From positions 124,001-188,000 of the forward strand of contig PAJP01000023.1 of assembly GCA_002706095.1 (NCBI GenBank): a stretch of DNA of 64,000 nucleotides, given 5' to 3'. Position numbers and translations under genes: made by a program. How positions within the stretch are numbered: the first letter of the stretch is position 1; every line of letters starts with the position of its first letter. The DNA comes from Methylophaga sp. Lineage in GTDB: Bacteria; Pseudomonadota; Gammaproteobacteria; Nitrosococcales; Methylophagaceae. Shown here piece by piece: positions 27,284-38,157 of this stretch. Under the pieces are notes generated by a model. It had not been told where the DNA came from. It did not search any database and saw only the letters and a program-made list of their open reading frames with translations.

Positions 27284-29900
27284 AGTGTGACAAGTTGGTC
27301 AGCAGTTGTTCTTTTAGATTATTTTCTTCCAGTTCATCAAGCGCATTCTCATCTGCTGTGGTAATGAAAAATACGTCTTCAACTTGGTCGCCGAGTGTAT
27401 TAATTTTGGCGTTAATGAGCTGAACCTTACAGGCTAGAAAGACTTGAGCGATAGCCGAAACCAATCCAGGTCTGTCATGTGTATGTAAGGACATCACGGT
27501 ATGGTTTTGTTGAAGGTTGGTTTCAAACTCAATATTCGGCTGTGTTTTAAATAGCTTCATTGTTCTCGGTGTGATGGTAGGGCTATATGGCTTCACATGA
27601 GAAGTGTTGGCGAGTTGCTTTTCAAGCGAACGGGTAATTTGTCTGGTATCAAGTCTGTCACCATTAACGATAAACGTATTTAATGCGTCATGTTCATTGG
27701 TGACATTGATTTTTGCGTCCAATACATTGAGTTGGCATTGCTCAAGCGCTGCCGTTATGGCGGCAAAAATGCCAGCCCGATCATGAGTGACAATAAAAAT
27801 TTCTAGCGTCAGTTGATCATTATGTTTTCTCAGTGCGATTAATGGATCGTCATCCATATGATCTAAACGTTGCTCTGATTGCCAAACGAGTTCATCAATT
27901 GAATGCCTGAGGAAGTAGTCCAAATCATAGGCATGCCAGAGCTGACTGATATCTTCTTGACTACGGCCGTTAGATAGCAGTTGTTGCATCGCTTCCTGGT
28001 ATTTTTTGTAGCTCTTTTCACGTGTACTTTTTGCTTGAGCCTCAGTATGTTCAATCCACTGGTGAGTGCTGTGGTAAAGCTGTTTCAATAACGAATCTCG
28101 CCAGCCATTCCACAAGTTATTATTAGTGGCTCTGATATCAGCAACCGTTAATAAATAGAGATAATTCAGTCGTTCTGTTGTCTCTACCAAGTCAGCAAAT
28201 TTTTTGATGACAGTCGGATCTTCCAAATCACTTTTCTGAGCCGTCGTCGACATAGCAAGATGGTATCTAATTAGAAAAGCGACGATATTCGTATCATATT
28301 CACTGAGGTTATGTCGCTCACAGAATGCTTTTGCATCAACCACACCTAAGACGCTGTGATCTCCACCTCGGCCTTTGGCTATATCATGGTAAATACCTGC
28401 GATATAGAGTATTTCCGGTTTAGGCAGTTGATTAAACACTTCAGAGCAAAGAGGAAACTCTTCTCTGTTTTCTTCACAGGAGAAGCGTCTTAAATTACCT
28501 ACTAAAAATAGAGTGTGTTCATCAACCGTATAGGCATGAAATAAATCATGCTGCATTTGGCCGACGACGCGACCGAATTCAGGCAGGTAAGCACCTAAAA
28601 CACCTAATTCATTCATTCGACGAAACTCATGCGTCACGCCTTTTGGCTGACGGATAATTTCCATAAATAAGGTTCGGTTTTTTATATCGCGGCGGAAATT
28701 ATCATCAATTAAGTGTAAGTGGGCATGAATCTGACGAATAGTCGACGCTCTGACTCCTTTGAGTTCCGGGTTTTGTTGAAGAATAAGAAAGACTTCTAAT
28801 AAGGCATATGGATAGTAAGCAAAGATGCCAGGGTTGATTGTTTCAAGATAGCCATTATGTGATTGGAAGCGACGATTAATTACTCTGACTTCACGAGGTT
28901 CATCGGCGAGGATAATCGTCTCTTCAAACAGCTGTAGCAAGAGACTATTCATTTGCCTGACAGAGCGGGCACAACGATAATAATCCTTCATGAATTTTTC
29001 TACAGCGAGTCGAGAGTCGTCGTCTTTATACCCCAATTTCTTAGCGAGTTCTCGCTGAAAGTCGATCATCAACTTTTCTTGTTTACGACCAGCAAGGTGA
29101 TGCAATACAAAGCGGATTGTCCATAAAAAGTTTTGTGCTTTTTGTAAAGTTTCATATTCGCTATTAGCCAGAAACCCTTTTTGACGAAGTCCTTCCAGGT
29201 TTTTAACATCAAAATGTTGTTGAGCTACCCAGTTGACGACCTGAATATCTCTTAGTCCCCCAGGTGATTCTTTAATATTTGGCTCGAGGTTATTGGCCGT
29301 ATCGTTATAGCGTTGGTGGCGATCTAACTGTTCTTGTCTTTTTAGTTCAAAAAAGTGTCTAGTGTCCCAGGTTTTATTAGTGACTGTCAGTTGTTGCAGT
29401 GATTCAAACAACGCACTGTGGCCACACAATAATCGTGCCTCTAATAAGTTAGTGGCGATAGTGATGTCATCTTCTGCTTGCTGACGACATTCCTGTATCG
29501 TTCTGACGCTGTGACCAATTTCCAAGCCCACATCCCAGAGTTGAGTCAGAAAACTGGATAAAGAATCTGGTGGCGTGTCTGAGATGGATTCATCAAGTAA
29601 AATTAATACATCAATGTCAGAGTAAGGATGGAGCTCTCCGCGTCCATAACCACCTACGGCAATCAGACTGACAGGTGTGTCATCACTGATATGTTGCTGC
29701 CAGATTTGCGTCAGAATCTCATCAACAAACGAGGCGCGTTGATACACCAAGTCTTCAATAGGGCTCCCTGCATCGAATTGTTGCTGGAGATATAGCTGGC
29801 CTTGCTTTAAAGCTTGTCGACAAATTTCATTGGTGACCTCTGCATCAGAAGGAATCACTAAGTTTCCAACTTCCCAGATAGATAGAGTCTGCTGAGGCAT
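27282..29900 (-). CDS. glnD: Bifunctional uridylyltransferase/uridylyl-removing enzyme
   Basis: GlnD senses glutamine and adds UMP to, or removes it from, PII proteins, controlling nitrogen assimilation. The 872-residue protein has the nucleotidyltransferase motif GGYGRGELHPYSDIDVLIL at 83-101 with metal-binding Asp95 and Asp97. SPGGLRDIQVVNW comes next. The HD hydrolase domain has HDIAKGRGGDHS near 503, and two C-terminal ACT domains (about 695-770 and 800-872) bind glutamine. AGGTG precedes the ATG. It follows map after 15 bases in one operon. The ammonium transporter at 43321 in this window is a likely member of the same regulatory circuit. Confidence 0.97.
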   Translation of the reverse strand: MPQQTLSIWEVGNLVIPSDAEVTNEICRQALKQGQLYLQQQFDAGSPIEDLVYQRASFVDEILTQIWQQHISDDTPVSLIAVGGYGRGELHPYSDIDVLILLDESISDTPPDSLSSFLTQLWDVGLEIGHSVRTIQECRQQAEDDITIATNLLEARLLCGHSALFESLQQLTVTNKTWDTRHFFELKRQEQLDRHQRYNDTANNLEPNIKESPGGLRDIQVVNWVAQQHFDVKNLEGLRQKGFLANSEYETLQKAQNFLWTIRFVLHHLAGRKQEKLMIDFQRELAKKLGYKDDDSRLAVEKFMKDYYRCARSVRQMNSLLLQLFEETIILADEPREVRVINRRFQSHNGYLETINPGIFAYYPYALLEVFLILQQNPELKGVRASTIRQIHAHLHLIDDNFRRDIKNRTLFMEIIRQPKGVTHEFRRMNELGVLGAYLPEFGRVVGQMQHDLFHAYTVDEHTLFLVGNLRRFSCEENREEFPLCSEVFNQLPKPEILYIAGIYHDIAKGRGGDHSVLGVVDAKAFCERHNLSEYDTNIVAFLIRYHLAMSTTAQKSDLEDPTVIKKFADLVETTERLNYLYLLTVADIRATNNNLWNGWRDSLLKQLYHSTHQWIEHTEAQAKSTREKSYKKYQEAMQQLLSNGRSQEDISQLWHAYDLDYFLRHSIDELVWQSEQRLDHMDDDPLIALRKHNDQLTLEIFIVTHDRAGIFAAITAALEQCQLNVLDAKINVTNEHDALNTFIVNGDRLDTRQITRSLEKQLANTSHVKPYSPTITPRTMKLFKTQPNIEFETNLQQNHTVMSLHTHDRPGLVSAIAQVFLACKVQLINAKINTLGDQVEDVFFITTADENALDELEENNLKEQLLTNLSH

Positions 29901-29915
29901 ACAACACCTTATAGG

Positions 29916-30683
29916 TTAAACGGTTTCTTCTTCACGTAAGGTCAGAATGTCATATCCGCTATCAGTCACTAAAATGGTGTGTTCCCACTGTGCTGATAAA
30001 GAACGATCTTTGGTTACGACGGTCCAGCCATCAGGCAGTTGCCGAACATGACGTTTGCCTGCATTAATCATTGGCTCAATAGTGAATGTCATGCCTGCCT
30101 TGAGTTCGAGTCCTGTGCCCGGAGTACCGTAGTGAAGGACTTGGGGATCTTCGTGAAAGACCTGGCCGATACCATGACCACAGTACTCACGAACAACGGA
30201 AAAGTTTTCTTTCTCGGCATAAGTCTGAATGGCATGACCAATATCACCCAGACGGATGCCTGGTTTAACCATTTCAATACCGATAAACATGGATTCACGG
30301 GCAACACGACAAAGACGTTGGGCCAAGATAGAAGGCTTACCAATCTGAAACATTTTGCTGGTATCACCGTGGTAACCATCTTTGATAACGGTGATGTCGA
30401 TGTTGATAATGTCGCCGTCTTTGAGTTTTTTCTCACTGGGTATGCCATGGCAGATGACATGATTAACAGAGGTACAGATGGAGCGAGGAAAACCATGATA
30501 ATTTAACGGGGCAGGAATGGCTTGTTGTTCGTTGACAATGTAGTCATGACAAATCTGATTGAGTTCTTCAGTAGTGATACCGGCTTGGACATGCGGTTCA
30601 ATCATGGTCAAAACGTCAGCGGCAAGTTTTCCCGCTACACGCATTTTTTCAATTTCTTCGGCAGTTTTTATACTGACAGCCAT
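29916..30683 (-). CDS. map: Type I methionine aminopeptidase
   Basis: This 255-residue enzyme removes N-terminal Met from nascent proteins. The metal ligands are all visible: the Asp residues in DIINIDITVIKDGYHGDTS, the His in CGHGIGQVFHEDP, Glu in FTIEPMIN and Glu in WEHTILV. AGGGAA lies eight bases upstream of the ATG. It is divergent from rpsB and followed by glnD, a very common arrangement in gammaproteobacteria. Long open frames on the opposite strand across this gene are shadows. Confidence 0.97.
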   Translation of the reverse strand: MAVSIKTAEEIEKMRVAGKLAADVLTMIEPHVQAGITTEELNQICHDYIVNEQQAIPAPLNYHGFPRSICTSVNHVICHGIPSEKKLKDGDIINIDITVIKDGYHGDTSKMFQIGKPSILAQRLCRVARESMFIGIEMVKPGIRLGDIGHAIQTYAEKENFSVVREYCGHGIGQVFHEDPQVLHYGTPGTGLELKAGMTFTIEPMINAGKRHVRQLPDGWTVVTKDRSLSAQWEHTILVTDSGYDILTLREEETV

Positions 30684-30798
30684 TTAAATTCCCTGCTAAT
30701 TTTGAAATGAAGTTTCAGATATCAGACATAGTTTGCCGTAAATCGGCTTTGGTCACCAGTGATCATTCTAGGCCAAGTTGGTAATTGTTCTTTTCGCT

Positions 30799-30828
30799 TT
30801 GTTTTGTTGCTTAAGTGTGGAATAATAT
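30799..30828 (+). promoter_or_regulatory. Predicted rpsB promoter
   Basis: TTGTTT (30799-30804) and TAATAT (30823-30828) are 18 bases apart and followed by a G+C-rich stretch (GCGCGCC). Such a discriminator is typical of growth-rate and stringently controlled ribosomal promoters. The transcript would have a leader of about 120 bases before rpsB. Confidence 0.55.
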
Positions 30829-30859
30829 GCGCGCCGAAAGAAGGCAAAATCACACATGT

Positions 30860-30954
30860 GCCGTCACAGGTGTCGGGGTGCTATTAGGTCTGACCTAATT
30901 AGTCGACAACTGGGGTACGTGGAGGTTCAACCCCATACTATTAAAGGTATAATC
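30860..30954 (+). promoter_or_regulatory. Structured 5' leader of rpsB (possible S2 autoregulatory element)
   Basis: The leader holds two clear hairpins. ATTAGGT/ACCTAAT (30883-30899) has a three-base loop, and TGGGGT/ACCCCA (30911-30935) has a 13-base loop. The ribosome site AAAGG follows directly. In gammaproteobacteria S2 represses its own mRNA through a structured leader at this position. The assignment rests on location and structure and has not been matched to a covariance model. Confidence 0.5.
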
Positions 30955-31707
30955 ATGGCTAAAACAACAATGCGCCAAATGCTTGAAGCAGGCGTACATT
31001 TCGGGCACCAAACCCGTTACTGGAACCCAAAAATGGGCCCATACATCTTTGGTAAACGTAACAATATCCATATCATCAACTTAGAACATAGCTTGCCAAT
31101 GTTCAACGATGCGTTGAATTTTGTCAGCAAACTGGCTTCTAAAAAAGGTCGTATCATGTTTGTCGGTACCAAACGTGCTGCACAAGATGCGATTCGTGAA
31201 GATGCTGAACGTGCGGGCATGCCATATGTCAACCGTCGTTGGTTAGGTGGTATGTTGACTAACTTCCAAACCGTTCGCCAATCAATTAAACGTCTGGATG
31301 CTATCCAGGACATGATCGAGTCTGGCAAAACTGAAGGTCTGAAGAAAAAAGAAGTCTTAGATCTGGCTCGTGAACAAGAAAAATTAGAAAAAAGCATCGG
31401 TGGTATCCGCAAAATGGGTGGTTTACCTGATGCAATGTTTGTTATTGACGTTGAACATGAACGTATCGCTATTCAAGAAGCCAAAAAATTAGGTATTCCT
31501 GTTATCGCTATCGTCGATAGTAACAGTAATCCAGATGGCGTTGATTACGTTATCCCTGGTAACGATGACTCAATGCGTGCAATCCGTCTATACACTGCAA
31601 ACATTGCTGATGCCATTCTGGAAGGCCGTGCTTCTGTGACAACAGCAGATGCAAAAGAAGAATTCGTAGAAGTTGCTGAAGAAAGTGCTGAATCAGCCAG
31701 CGAATAA
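30955..31707 (+). CDS. rpsB: 30S ribosomal protein S2
   Basis: The protein begins [26 protein letters not shown], the canonical S2 start, and has 250 residues. [24 protein letters not shown] and [26 protein letters not shown] are conserved S2 segments. The frame stays open upstream to an ATG at 30856, but translation from there would add 33 unrelated residues encoded by the structured leader. ATG 30955 has AAAGG at good spacing and is the right start. It heads the rpsB-tsf-pyrH-frr run. Confidence 0.98.
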   Translation: MAKTTMRQMLEAGVHFGHQTRYWNPKMGPYIFGKRNNIHIINLEHSLPMFNDALNFVSKLASKKGRIMFVGTKRAAQDAIREDAERAGMPYVNRRWLGGMLTNFQTVRQSIKRLDAIQDMIESGKTEGLKKKEVLDLAREQEKLEKSIGGIRKMGGLPDAMFVIDVEHERIAIQEAKKLGIPVIAIVDSNSNPDGVDYVIPGNDDSMRAIRLYTANIADAILEGRASVTTADAKEEFVEVAEESAESASE

Positions 31708-31727
31708 TTTCTACTAGTTTAATTCAG

Positions 31728-31751
31728 CAGGCTCGCCCGTGGGTGGGCCTG
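31728..31751 (+). terminator. Hairpin between rpsB and tsf (attenuator-like)
   Basis: An 11-pair stem with two G-T pairs (arms CAGGCTCGCCC and GGGTGGGCCTG) lies 20 bases after the rpsB stop codon. It lacks a proper T-run, so it more likely reduces read-through or stabilises the rpsB mRNA end than fully terminates. A comparable intercistronic hairpin is known in enterobacteria. Confidence 0.5.
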
Positions 31752-31812
31752 TGTTGTATATGAGCTCAGTGATGAGCATTCATAAAACAATCAGATTAAA
31801 AGGGTTAGAGCA

Positions 31813-32694
31813 ATGGCAATTACTGCAGCTTTAGTAAAAGAACTACGTGAGCGTACAGGCTCAGGCATGATGGAGTGCAAAAAAGCACTCGTCGAAGCAA
31901 ATGGTGACATTGAAGTCGCTATCGAAGAAATGCGTAAATCAGGTTTGGCAAAAGCGGATAAAAAAGCAGATCGTATCACCGCTGAAGGTATCATCACTAT
32001 TGAAACAAGTGCGGATAACAAACATGCGATTATGTTGGAAGTGAATTCAGAAACTGACTTCGTAGCGAAAGCAGACGATTTTGTTAATTTCGTATCTGCG
32101 GTAGCGAAAAAAGCGCTGGAAGCACAACCTGCCGATCTGGACGCGTTAAAACAATTAACACTGGAGTCTGGTGAAACAGTTGAAACTGTGCGTCAGGCGC
32201 TGGTAGCTAAAATTGGCGAAAACATTCAAGTTCGTCGTTTCACTTCATTAAACACTGAAGATGGCATCATTGGTTTCTATCGTCATGGTGACCGCATTGG
32301 TACTATGGTTCAGTTAACTGGTGGCAACGAAGAATTAGCTAAAGATTTAGCTATGCACGTTGCAGCTAATCGTCCACAAGCCATTTCTCCAGATGAGTTA
32401 TCTCAAGAACTGCTGGATAAAGAACGTGATATCGTGGCAACTCAAGCACGTGATAGCGGTAAACCTGAAAACATCATTGAAAAAATGATTGAAGGCCGTA
32501 TGGCGAAATTTGTTAACGAAATCAGCTTGGTTGGCCAACCATTTGTTAAAGATCCAGACGTGACAGTTGAAAAACTGATCAAACAAGCCGGTGCTTCAAT
32601 TGACGCTTTTGAGTTCTTTGAAGTCGGTGAAGGTATCGAAAAAGCAGAAGATAATTTTGCTGAAGAAGTAATGGCACAAGCCAGAGGGAAGTAA
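31813..32694 (+). CDS. tsf: Elongation factor Ts
   Basis: EF-Ts exchanges GDP for GTP on EF-Tu. The 293-residue protein has the conserved start [24 protein letters not shown], including the TDFV-type motif in [15 protein letters not shown] that contacts EF-Tu. The coiled-coil and C-terminal module follow at normal length. The ATG is preceded by AGGGTTAGAG. It is three bases from pyrH, so the two are co-translated. Confidence 0.98.
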   Translation: MAITAALVKELRERTGSGMMECKKALVEANGDIEVAIEEMRKSGLAKADKKADRITAEGIITIETSADNKHAIMLEVNSETDFVAKADDFVNFVSAVAKKALEAQPADLDALKQLTLESGETVETVRQALVAKIGENIQVRRFTSLNTEDGIIGFYRHGDRIGTMVQLTGGNEELAKDLAMHVAANRPQAISPDELSQELLDKERDIVATQARDSGKPENIIEKMIEGRMAKFVNEISLVGQPFVKDPDVTVEKLIKQAGASIDAFEFFEVGEGIEKAEDNFAEEVMAQARGK

Positions 32695-32697
32695 TTT

Positions 32698-33423
32698 ATG
32701 ACACAAACGGGAAGTCAGCCAGTTTTTAAGCGTGTCTTGCTCAAACTGAGTGGCGAGGCATTGATGGGGGATGCGGAGTATGGCATCCAGCCAGAAGTGA
32801 TTTCCCGTTTTGCCAAAGAGATATCTGAGCTGAGCGCGCAAGGCGTTCAGCTCGGTGTCGTCATCGGTGGCGGAAATATATTCCGTGGTGCTGGTCTCGC
32901 CGCTAGTGGCATGGACCGTGTCAGTGCCGATCATATGGGCATGTTAGCGACAGTGATGAATGCCTTGGCATTACAAGACGCTTTGGAGCGAAACGGTACT
33001 TTCTGTCGTGTCATGTCAGCTATCAGAATTCATGAGGTCTGCGAAGATTATTTACGCCGTCGTGCTATCAGACATCTTGAGAAAGGGCGTGTAGTTATTT
33101 TCGCTGCCGGAACGGGCAATCCTTTTTTCACGACTGATTCTGCAGCGAGTTTACGTGCTGTGGAGATCGGTGCTGAACTGATGTTAAAAGCGACGCAGGT
33201 TGATGGTGTTTATAACGCTGATCCGAATAAAGACCCAAATGCCGTTCGTTATGATGAATTGAGTTATGACGAAGTCATCAATAACCGCCTTGCTGTGATG
33301 GATACGACAGCTGTTGTGATGTGTCAGGAGCAAAAAATACCTTTACGTGTTTTTGACGTACACAAAGAAGGTAATCTGACAAAAATTATCTACGGCGAAG
33401 AAGTTGGAACATTAGTCAAATAG
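32698..33423 (+). CDS. pyrH: UMP kinase
   Basis: This bacterial-type hexameric UMP kinase of the amino-acid kinase fold phosphorylates UMP to UDP. The 241-residue protein has [14 protein letters not shown] near the N-terminus, [11 protein letters not shown] at about 57-67, [16 protein letters not shown] near 138-153, and [12 protein letters not shown] near 168-180. All are family hallmarks. Position between tsf and frr is conserved across many gammaproteobacteria. Confidence 0.98.
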   Translation: MTQTGSQPVFKRVLLKLSGEALMGDAEYGIQPEVISRFAKEISELSAQGVQLGVVIGGGNIFRGAGLAASGMDRVSADHMGMLATVMNALALQDALERNGTFCRVMSAIRIHEVCEDYLRRRAIRHLEKGRVVIFAAGTGNPFFTTDSAASLRAVEIGAELMLKATQVDGVYNADPNKDPNAVRYDELSYDEVINNRLAVMDTTAVVMCQEQKIPLRVFDVHKEGNLTKIIYGEEVGTLVK

Positions 33424-33431
33424 GATTGAAT

Positions 33432-33989
33432 ATGATTGAAGATATCAAGAAAGATGCTGCTGATCGTATGAACAAAAGTGTTGCTGCACTTAATACAGCA
33501 ATGGCTAAAATTCGTGCAGGACGTGCTCACACCAGCTTATTGGATCATTTGCATGTCTCTTACTATGGTTCTGATGTGCCATTGAGCCAAGTGGCCAATG
33601 TGGGTGTTGAAGACTCAAGAACATTAACGGTAACGCCATGGGAGAAAGATATGGTGTCTGTCGTTGAAAAGGCCATCATGACATCTGATCTGGGTGTTAA
33701 CCCAAACAGTGCCGGCATGACTATTCGGATTCCCATTCCTCCTTTAACGGAAGAACGCCGTCGTGACTTAGTCAAAGTGGCAAAAAATGAAGCTGAAAAT
33801 GCACGTATCGCTGTTCGTAACATTCGCCGTGATGCTAACAGCACGCTAAAAGATCTACTGAAAGAAAAAGAAATTTCTGAAGATGAGCAACGTGGTGCTG
33901 AAGAAGATATTCAGAAGCTCACCGATGCAACCATCAAACAAATTGATGATGTGCTTGCAGAAAAAGAAACGGACTTGATGGAAGTGTAA
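33432..33989 (+). CDS. frr: Ribosome recycling factor
   Basis: RRF dissociates post-termination ribosomes with EF-G. ATG 33432 gives 185 residues, the family standard, starting [21 protein letters not shown] is six bases upstream. An in-frame TTG at 33426 would overlap the spacing of that ribosome site and is rejected. The [25 protein letters not shown] and VRNIRRDAN segments are conserved RRF sequences. Confidence 0.97.
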   Translation: MIEDIKKDAADRMNKSVAALNTAMAKIRAGRAHTSLLDHLHVSYYGSDVPLSQVANVGVEDSRTLTVTPWEKDMVSVVEKAIMTSDLGVNPNSAGMTIRIPIPPLTEERRRDLVKVAKNEAENARIAVRNIRRDANSTLKDLLKEKEISEDEQRGAEEDIQKLTDATIKQIDDVLAEKETDLMEV

Positions 33990-34022
33990 CCGGCTGGTTA
34001 CACTCTCATTGACCACCTCTGA

Positions 34023-34766
34023 ATGAACCCTCAGAAAGAGAATATTCCTAAGCATATCGCCATTATCATGGATGGTAATGGCCGTTGGGCAAAACGCCGT
34101 TTACAACCACGTTTTATGGGGCACCGAGCTGGTGTGAAAACGGTGGCTGAAATAGTGAAACGCTGTGCCGAACTTGGTGTCGAAGTGCTCAGTTTATTTG
34201 CCTTTAGCAGTGAAAACTGGCGTAGACCAGGTAAAGAAGTGTCACTGCTTATGGAATTATTTAGTCACGCCCTCGACAATCAAGTCAAAAAGTTACACGA
34301 GAATAATATTAGATTGTGCATTATTGGCGACGTCGATAAATTTTCTCCCGTATTACAGCAGAAAATAGTCGATGCACAGTCACTCACACAAAATAATACG
34401 GGACTGATAGTCAACATCGCTGCAAACTATGGTGGGCGTTGGGATATCACACAATCCGTTCGTCAGCTTGCAAAAAAGGTGGCTGCTGGTGAATTAGACC
34501 CTGACGATATTAACGAAGACGATATCAGTTCATCACTATCAACCGCTGAACTCCCCGAACCAGATTTATTTATCCGCACTGGCGGAGAACAGCGCGTCAG
34601 TAATTTCCTGTTATGGCAAATGGCCTATACAGAGTTTTTCTTCACAGATGTATTGTGGCCCGAGTTCGATAAAAAACAATTAGATGTGGCTATCAGCTCA
34701 TTTAGTCAGCGTGAAAGACGTTTTGGTCGTACTTCTGAACAGTTGCAAGGTCAATCGGATGCTTAA
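34023..34766 (+). CDS. uppS: Undecaprenyl diphosphate synthase
   Basis: This cis-prenyltransferase makes the C55 lipid carrier used for peptidoglycan and for the polysaccharide locus in this window. The 247-residue protein has IAIIMDGNGRWAKRR at 13-27 with the catalytic Asp, MGHRAGV, FAFSSENWRRP, and RTGGEQRVSNFLLWQ near the C-terminus. The start of cdsA lies inside its last codons, an eight-base overlap. Confidence 0.98.
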   Translation: MNPQKENIPKHIAIIMDGNGRWAKRRLQPRFMGHRAGVKTVAEIVKRCAELGVEVLSLFAFSSENWRRPGKEVSLLMELFSHALDNQVKKLHENNIRLCIIGDVDKFSPVLQQKIVDAQSLTQNNTGLIVNIAANYGGRWDITQSVRQLAKKVAAGELDPDDINEDDISSSLSTAELPEPDLFIRTGGEQRVSNFLLWQMAYTEFFFTDVLWPEFDKKQLDVAISSFSQRERRFGRTSEQLQGQSDA

Positions 34767-35586
34767 ACAACGTTTAATCACAGCAGCCATTTTAATTCCC
34801 CTGGTCGTTTGGGCTATTTTTGCCAGTTCCTTAGTGACATTCACTACACTTATCGCTGCCGTAGCCATACTGGCTGCTTGGGAGTGGCATCAAATGATAG
34901 GGATAAAAAGCCCGACAATGCGTGTGATGCTGGTGATAGACCTGATTGTTGTATTGTATTTGGCCATTACACAAATTAATCCATATTTTGTGATCAGCAT
35001 TGGCATTATTATTTGGCTTTTAGCGACATTAACGATACTCGCCTATTCAAATAACTCTCTGTCTGAACGGTTATCCTATTTATTCAAGAATAAAATTTTT
35101 GGTGCGATTAGCAGTATTCTGATACTCACTGTATTTGTTGTCTCTGCTGTCACATTGAAAACCTTTAGTGAAACCGGTGCTTTTCTCTTCTTTTTTGTCA
35201 TGGTGACAGTGTGGTTAGCAGATACCGGTGGTTATTTTGCTGGTAAACGCTTTGGTCAACATGCGTTGGCACGATCTGTCAGTCCGAACAAAACATGGGA
35301 AGGTGTCGCGGGTGCCATTGTGCTTGCTTCAATATGGGCAGCTGCCTTTTATTCAGTAACATCACCTTCGACAATCACGTGGTTTGAATGGATGTTAATT
35401 TCTATCGCCACGGTGGCTTCATCCATTATCGGTGACTTATTTGAAAGCCTCTACAAACGTGCTTTTTCTGTTAAAGATAGCGGGAATTTACTACCAGGAC
35501 ATGGTGGTATATTAGACAGAATTGATAGTCTTTTAGCTGCAGTGCCTATCTTCACTTTCCTGATATTAATCATGGGTAGTGTCTAG
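34759..35586 (+). CDS. cdsA: Phosphatidate cytidylyltransferase
   Basis: CdsA makes CDP-diacylglycerol, the precursor of membrane phospholipids. The frame is open from 34684, but ATG 34759 gives the typical start LKQRLITAAILIPLVVW and a normal 275-residue protein; upstream residues are only a shadow of uppS. About eight membrane helices precede the family signature KDSGNLLPGHGGILDRIDSL near the C-terminus, with the catalytic Asp residues. dxr starts at the base after its stop codon. Confidence 0.96.
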   Translation: MLKQRLITAAILIPLVVWAIFASSLVTFTTLIAAVAILAAWEWHQMIGIKSPTMRVMLVIDLIVVLYLAITQINPYFVISIGIIIWLLATLTILAYSNNSLSERLSYLFKNKIFGAISSILILTVFVVSAVTLKTFSETGAFLFFFVMVTVWLADTGGYFAGKRFGQHALARSVSPNKTWEGVAGAIVLASIWAAAFYSVTSPSTITWFEWMLISIATVASSIIGDLFESLYKRAFSVKDSGNLLPGHGGILDRIDSLLAAVPIFTFLILIMGSV

Positions 35587-36774
35587 ATGAAATCAGTGAC
35601 GATTCTTGGTTCTACTGGTTCCATCGGTTTGAGCACATTGGACGTGTTGAGTCTTCATCCTGAAAAATTCAAAGTCTATGCATTAACAGCCAATCAATCT
35701 GTTGAAACTATGTTGCAGCAATGTCTGCAGTTTCAACCTGAAATTGCTGTGATGTTAGATGCCAAAGCTGCAGACAAACTGGCTGAAGCGCTTCGTAAAG
35801 AAGGCTGTAATACAGTTGTAAAAAGTGGCACCCAGTCACTGGAAGATGTTTCGTCATCATCCAGAACCGATATCGTCGTTGCGGCAATCGTGGGTGCTGC
35901 TGGCTTATTACCCACTCTTGCCGCTGCCAAAGCAGGCAAGCGAATCTTACTGGCTAACAAAGAAGCATTGGTCATGAGTGGTGCCTTGTTTATGAAAACT
36001 GTGGCAGAAAACGGCGCAACTCTTCTCCCCGTTGATAGTGAACATAATGCCATCTGGCAATGCCTGCCCGTAGCAAACACGCAGCATCATGATTTCAACG
36101 GCAAAGGGGTAAGGAAGATAATTCTTACCGCTTCAGGTGGGCCTTTCAGAGACTATGAGCTGGATAAATTAGAAGAGGTGACACCAGAACAAGCTGTTGC
36201 TCATCCTAATTGGTCCATGGGGCAAAAAATTTCCGTCGACTCAGCGACTATGATGAATAAAGGTCTTGAGGTGATTGAAGCCCATTGGTTATTTGGCTTA
36301 CAAAGCCAACAAATCGAAGTCGTGTTACACAGACAGAGTGTTATCCACTCAATGGTGGATTATGAGGATGGCTCGGTTTTAGCTCAGATGGGCAATCCGG
36401 ATATGCGGACTCCTATTACGAATACCTTATCGTGGCCAGAGCGAATCGCCTCTGGTGTGGCACCATTAGACTTAGTGAAAGTAGGCCGGCTTGATTTTAG
36501 TGAAGCTGATTTTTCACGTTTTCCGTGTTTACGTTTAGCCTATAAAGCATTAAACGATGGTGGTACGGCTACAGCTATTTTGAATGCTGCTAATGAAGTA
36601 GCAGTGCAAGCCTTTTTGGATGAGCAGATACGGTTTACTGATATTGCGAAAATTATTGAAGATGTTTTAATCGAACTACCTATTCACGAGGCTTCATCAC
36701 TCGAACAAATCCTGGCAGATGACGCTGCAGCAAGAGAATTGGCTATGAGCAAGATAGGTTTATGCACTCACTAA
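35587..36774 (+). CDS. dxr: 1-deoxy-D-xylulose 5-phosphate reductoisomerase
   Basis: Dxr converts DXP to MEP, the committed step of the non-mevalonate isoprenoid pathway that supplies UppS. The 395-residue enzyme has the NADPH motif [13 protein letters not shown] at 8-20, [12 protein letters not shown], and [13 protein letters not shown] with metal-binding Asp and Glu. The active-site loop [31 protein letters not shown] follows in the centre of the protein. Length is normal. It overlaps rseP by 13 bases. Confidence 0.98.
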   Translation: MKSVTILGSTGSIGLSTLDVLSLHPEKFKVYALTANQSVETMLQQCLQFQPEIAVMLDAKAADKLAEALRKEGCNTVVKSGTQSLEDVSSSSRTDIVVAAIVGAAGLLPTLAAAKAGKRILLANKEALVMSGALFMKTVAENGATLLPVDSEHNAIWQCLPVANTQHHDFNGKGVRKIILTASGGPFRDYELDKLEEVTPEQAVAHPNWSMGQKISVDSATMMNKGLEVIEAHWLFGLQSQQIEVVLHRQSVIHSMVDYEDGSVLAQMGNPDMRTPITNTLSWPERIASGVAPLDLVKVGRLDFSEADFSRFPCLRLAYKALNDGGTATAILNAANEVAVQAFLDEQIRFTDIAKIIEDVLIELPIHEASSLEQILADDAAARELAMSKIGLCTH

Positions 36775-38099
36775 TCTTCTTTTTAATCGCTTTAGCCATA
36801 CTGATTATCATTCATGAATATGGTCATTTCTGGGTAGCAAGACGCTGCGGCGTCAAAGTGCTACGGTTTTCGGTGGGCTTTGGTAAACCTATCTGGCAAA
36901 AAGTGGGTAAAGATGGCACTGAGTATGTGTTAGCGCCTATTCCAATGGGCGGTTATGTCAAAATGCTCGATGAACGGGAAATGCCGGTAAGTGAAGAGCA
37001 AGCTCAATTTGCATTTAACCGTCAGTCTTTGGCAAAAAGAGTGGCTATCGTCTCTGCTGGCCCTATAGCCAATCTCATTTTTGCCATACTGGCTTATTGG
37101 ATGTTGTTTGTCGTTGGTGTATCTGGAATTAAACCCATCATTGATGATGTGCATCCAGACTCAATCGCCGCTCAGGCGGGTCTCAATCCGAATGATGAAA
37201 TTTTACAGGTGGATGGTAAACGAACCCCAACCTGGAATAGTGTTTATAAGGCACTCATTCAAAAAGCAGAATATGGTGAACGAACTGAGATTTTAGTACT
37301 GACGTCAGGAATTGAGCAGCAATATGCTTTAGTCATACCTCAAGTCAGTATTGATCAAGCAGGTAGTATTTTGGACAAAATAGGTATTGAGCCTTTGCGT
37401 CCAGCTATTAAACCGGTACTGGGTGAAATTGTGCCTGACTCACCAGCCCAAAAAGCCGGGTTAAAAGTGGGGGATGTTCTCCTGTCCTCACAGCAACAAA
37501 CCATTGATAACTGGTCGAAATGGGTTGAATTGATCCAAGCAAGTGCTGGTAAAGAGTTGAATATTGAAATTCAACGTAATGAGCAACGCTTAACTCTCAC
37601 ATTAACACCACAAGCTGGTGATGATGGAAAAGGACGAATTGGTGCCGCGGTCGATGCAAGTCAGAGCACGATACCTCAGGATCTTCAAGCGGAATTAAGT
37701 TATGGCCCTGTTGAAGCGGTCTGGCAAGCGGTGATACAAACTTGGGATTTTTCTTCTTCGACACTGAAAAGTTTATGGGGAATGATAACCGGGAAAGTCT
37801 CAACCGATAATCTTGGCGGGCCGATTAGTATTGCACAAATTGCAGGCAGCTCGGCCGAGCAGGGTGTGACCTCATTTATCAGTTTTCTTGCCATGATAAG
37901 TATTACACTTGGCATATTGAACCTTTTACCTATCCCAATGCTTGATGGTGGACATCTCGCCATGTTTGCAGTGGAGGCTGTCAGAGGTAAACCAATCTCT
38001 GAAATAACTCAGATGCAGATACAAAAAGTGGGCTTTTTGATTTTGATTATGGTGATGTTTATTGCCTTTTTTAATGATCTCACAAGAGTGTTTGGATAA
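36762..38099 (+). CDS. rseP: Site-2 protease RseP (sigma-E pathway)
   Basis: This inner-membrane zinc protease cleaves RseA-type anti-sigma factors and signal-peptide remnants. The 445-residue protein has HEYGHF (HExxH) in the first membrane helix, the third zinc ligand in the LDGGHL motif near residue 394, two PDZ domains (about 120-200 and 210-300), and four membrane segments. The first 13 bases overlap the end of dxr. The downstream bamA gene is a common partner and one of the envelope genes often under sigma-E control. Confidence 0.97.
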   Translation: MHSLIFFLIALAILIIIHEYGHFWVARRCGVKVLRFSVGFGKPIWQKVGKDGTEYVLAPIPMGGYVKMLDEREMPVSEEQAQFAFNRQSLAKRVAIVSAGPIANLIFAILAYWMLFVVGVSGIKPIIDDVHPDSIAAQAGLNPNDEILQVDGKRTPTWNSVYKALIQKAEYGERTEILVLTSGIEQQYALVIPQVSIDQAGSILDKIGIEPLRPAIKPVLGEIVPDSPAQKAGLKVGDVLLSSQQQTIDNWSKWVELIQASAGKELNIEIQRNEQRLTLTLTPQAGDDGKGRIGAAVDASQSTIPQDLQAELSYGPVEAVWQAVIQTWDFSSSTLKSLWGMITGKVSTDNLGGPISIAQIAGSSAEQGVTSFISFLAMISITLGILNLLPIPMLDGGHLAMFAVEAVRGKPISEITQMQIQKVGFLILIMVMFIAFFNDLTRVFG

Positions 38100-38157
38100 T
38101 CAGATTAATTGCAGGTACACTTACTCTTTCGTCGACGGATAGTTATTGCTGATAACA

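Noticed and set aside
30039..30506. 155-codon open frame on the + strand across map, and another of 135 codons on the - strand in a second frame
   Set aside because: Both lie entirely within map, which has all catalytic motifs; the products show no family features and are frame shadows.
30856..30954. N-terminal extension of rpsB from an upstream ATG
   Set aside because: The added 33 residues come from the structured leader; S2 starts at [12 protein letters not shown] with a good ribosome site at 30955.
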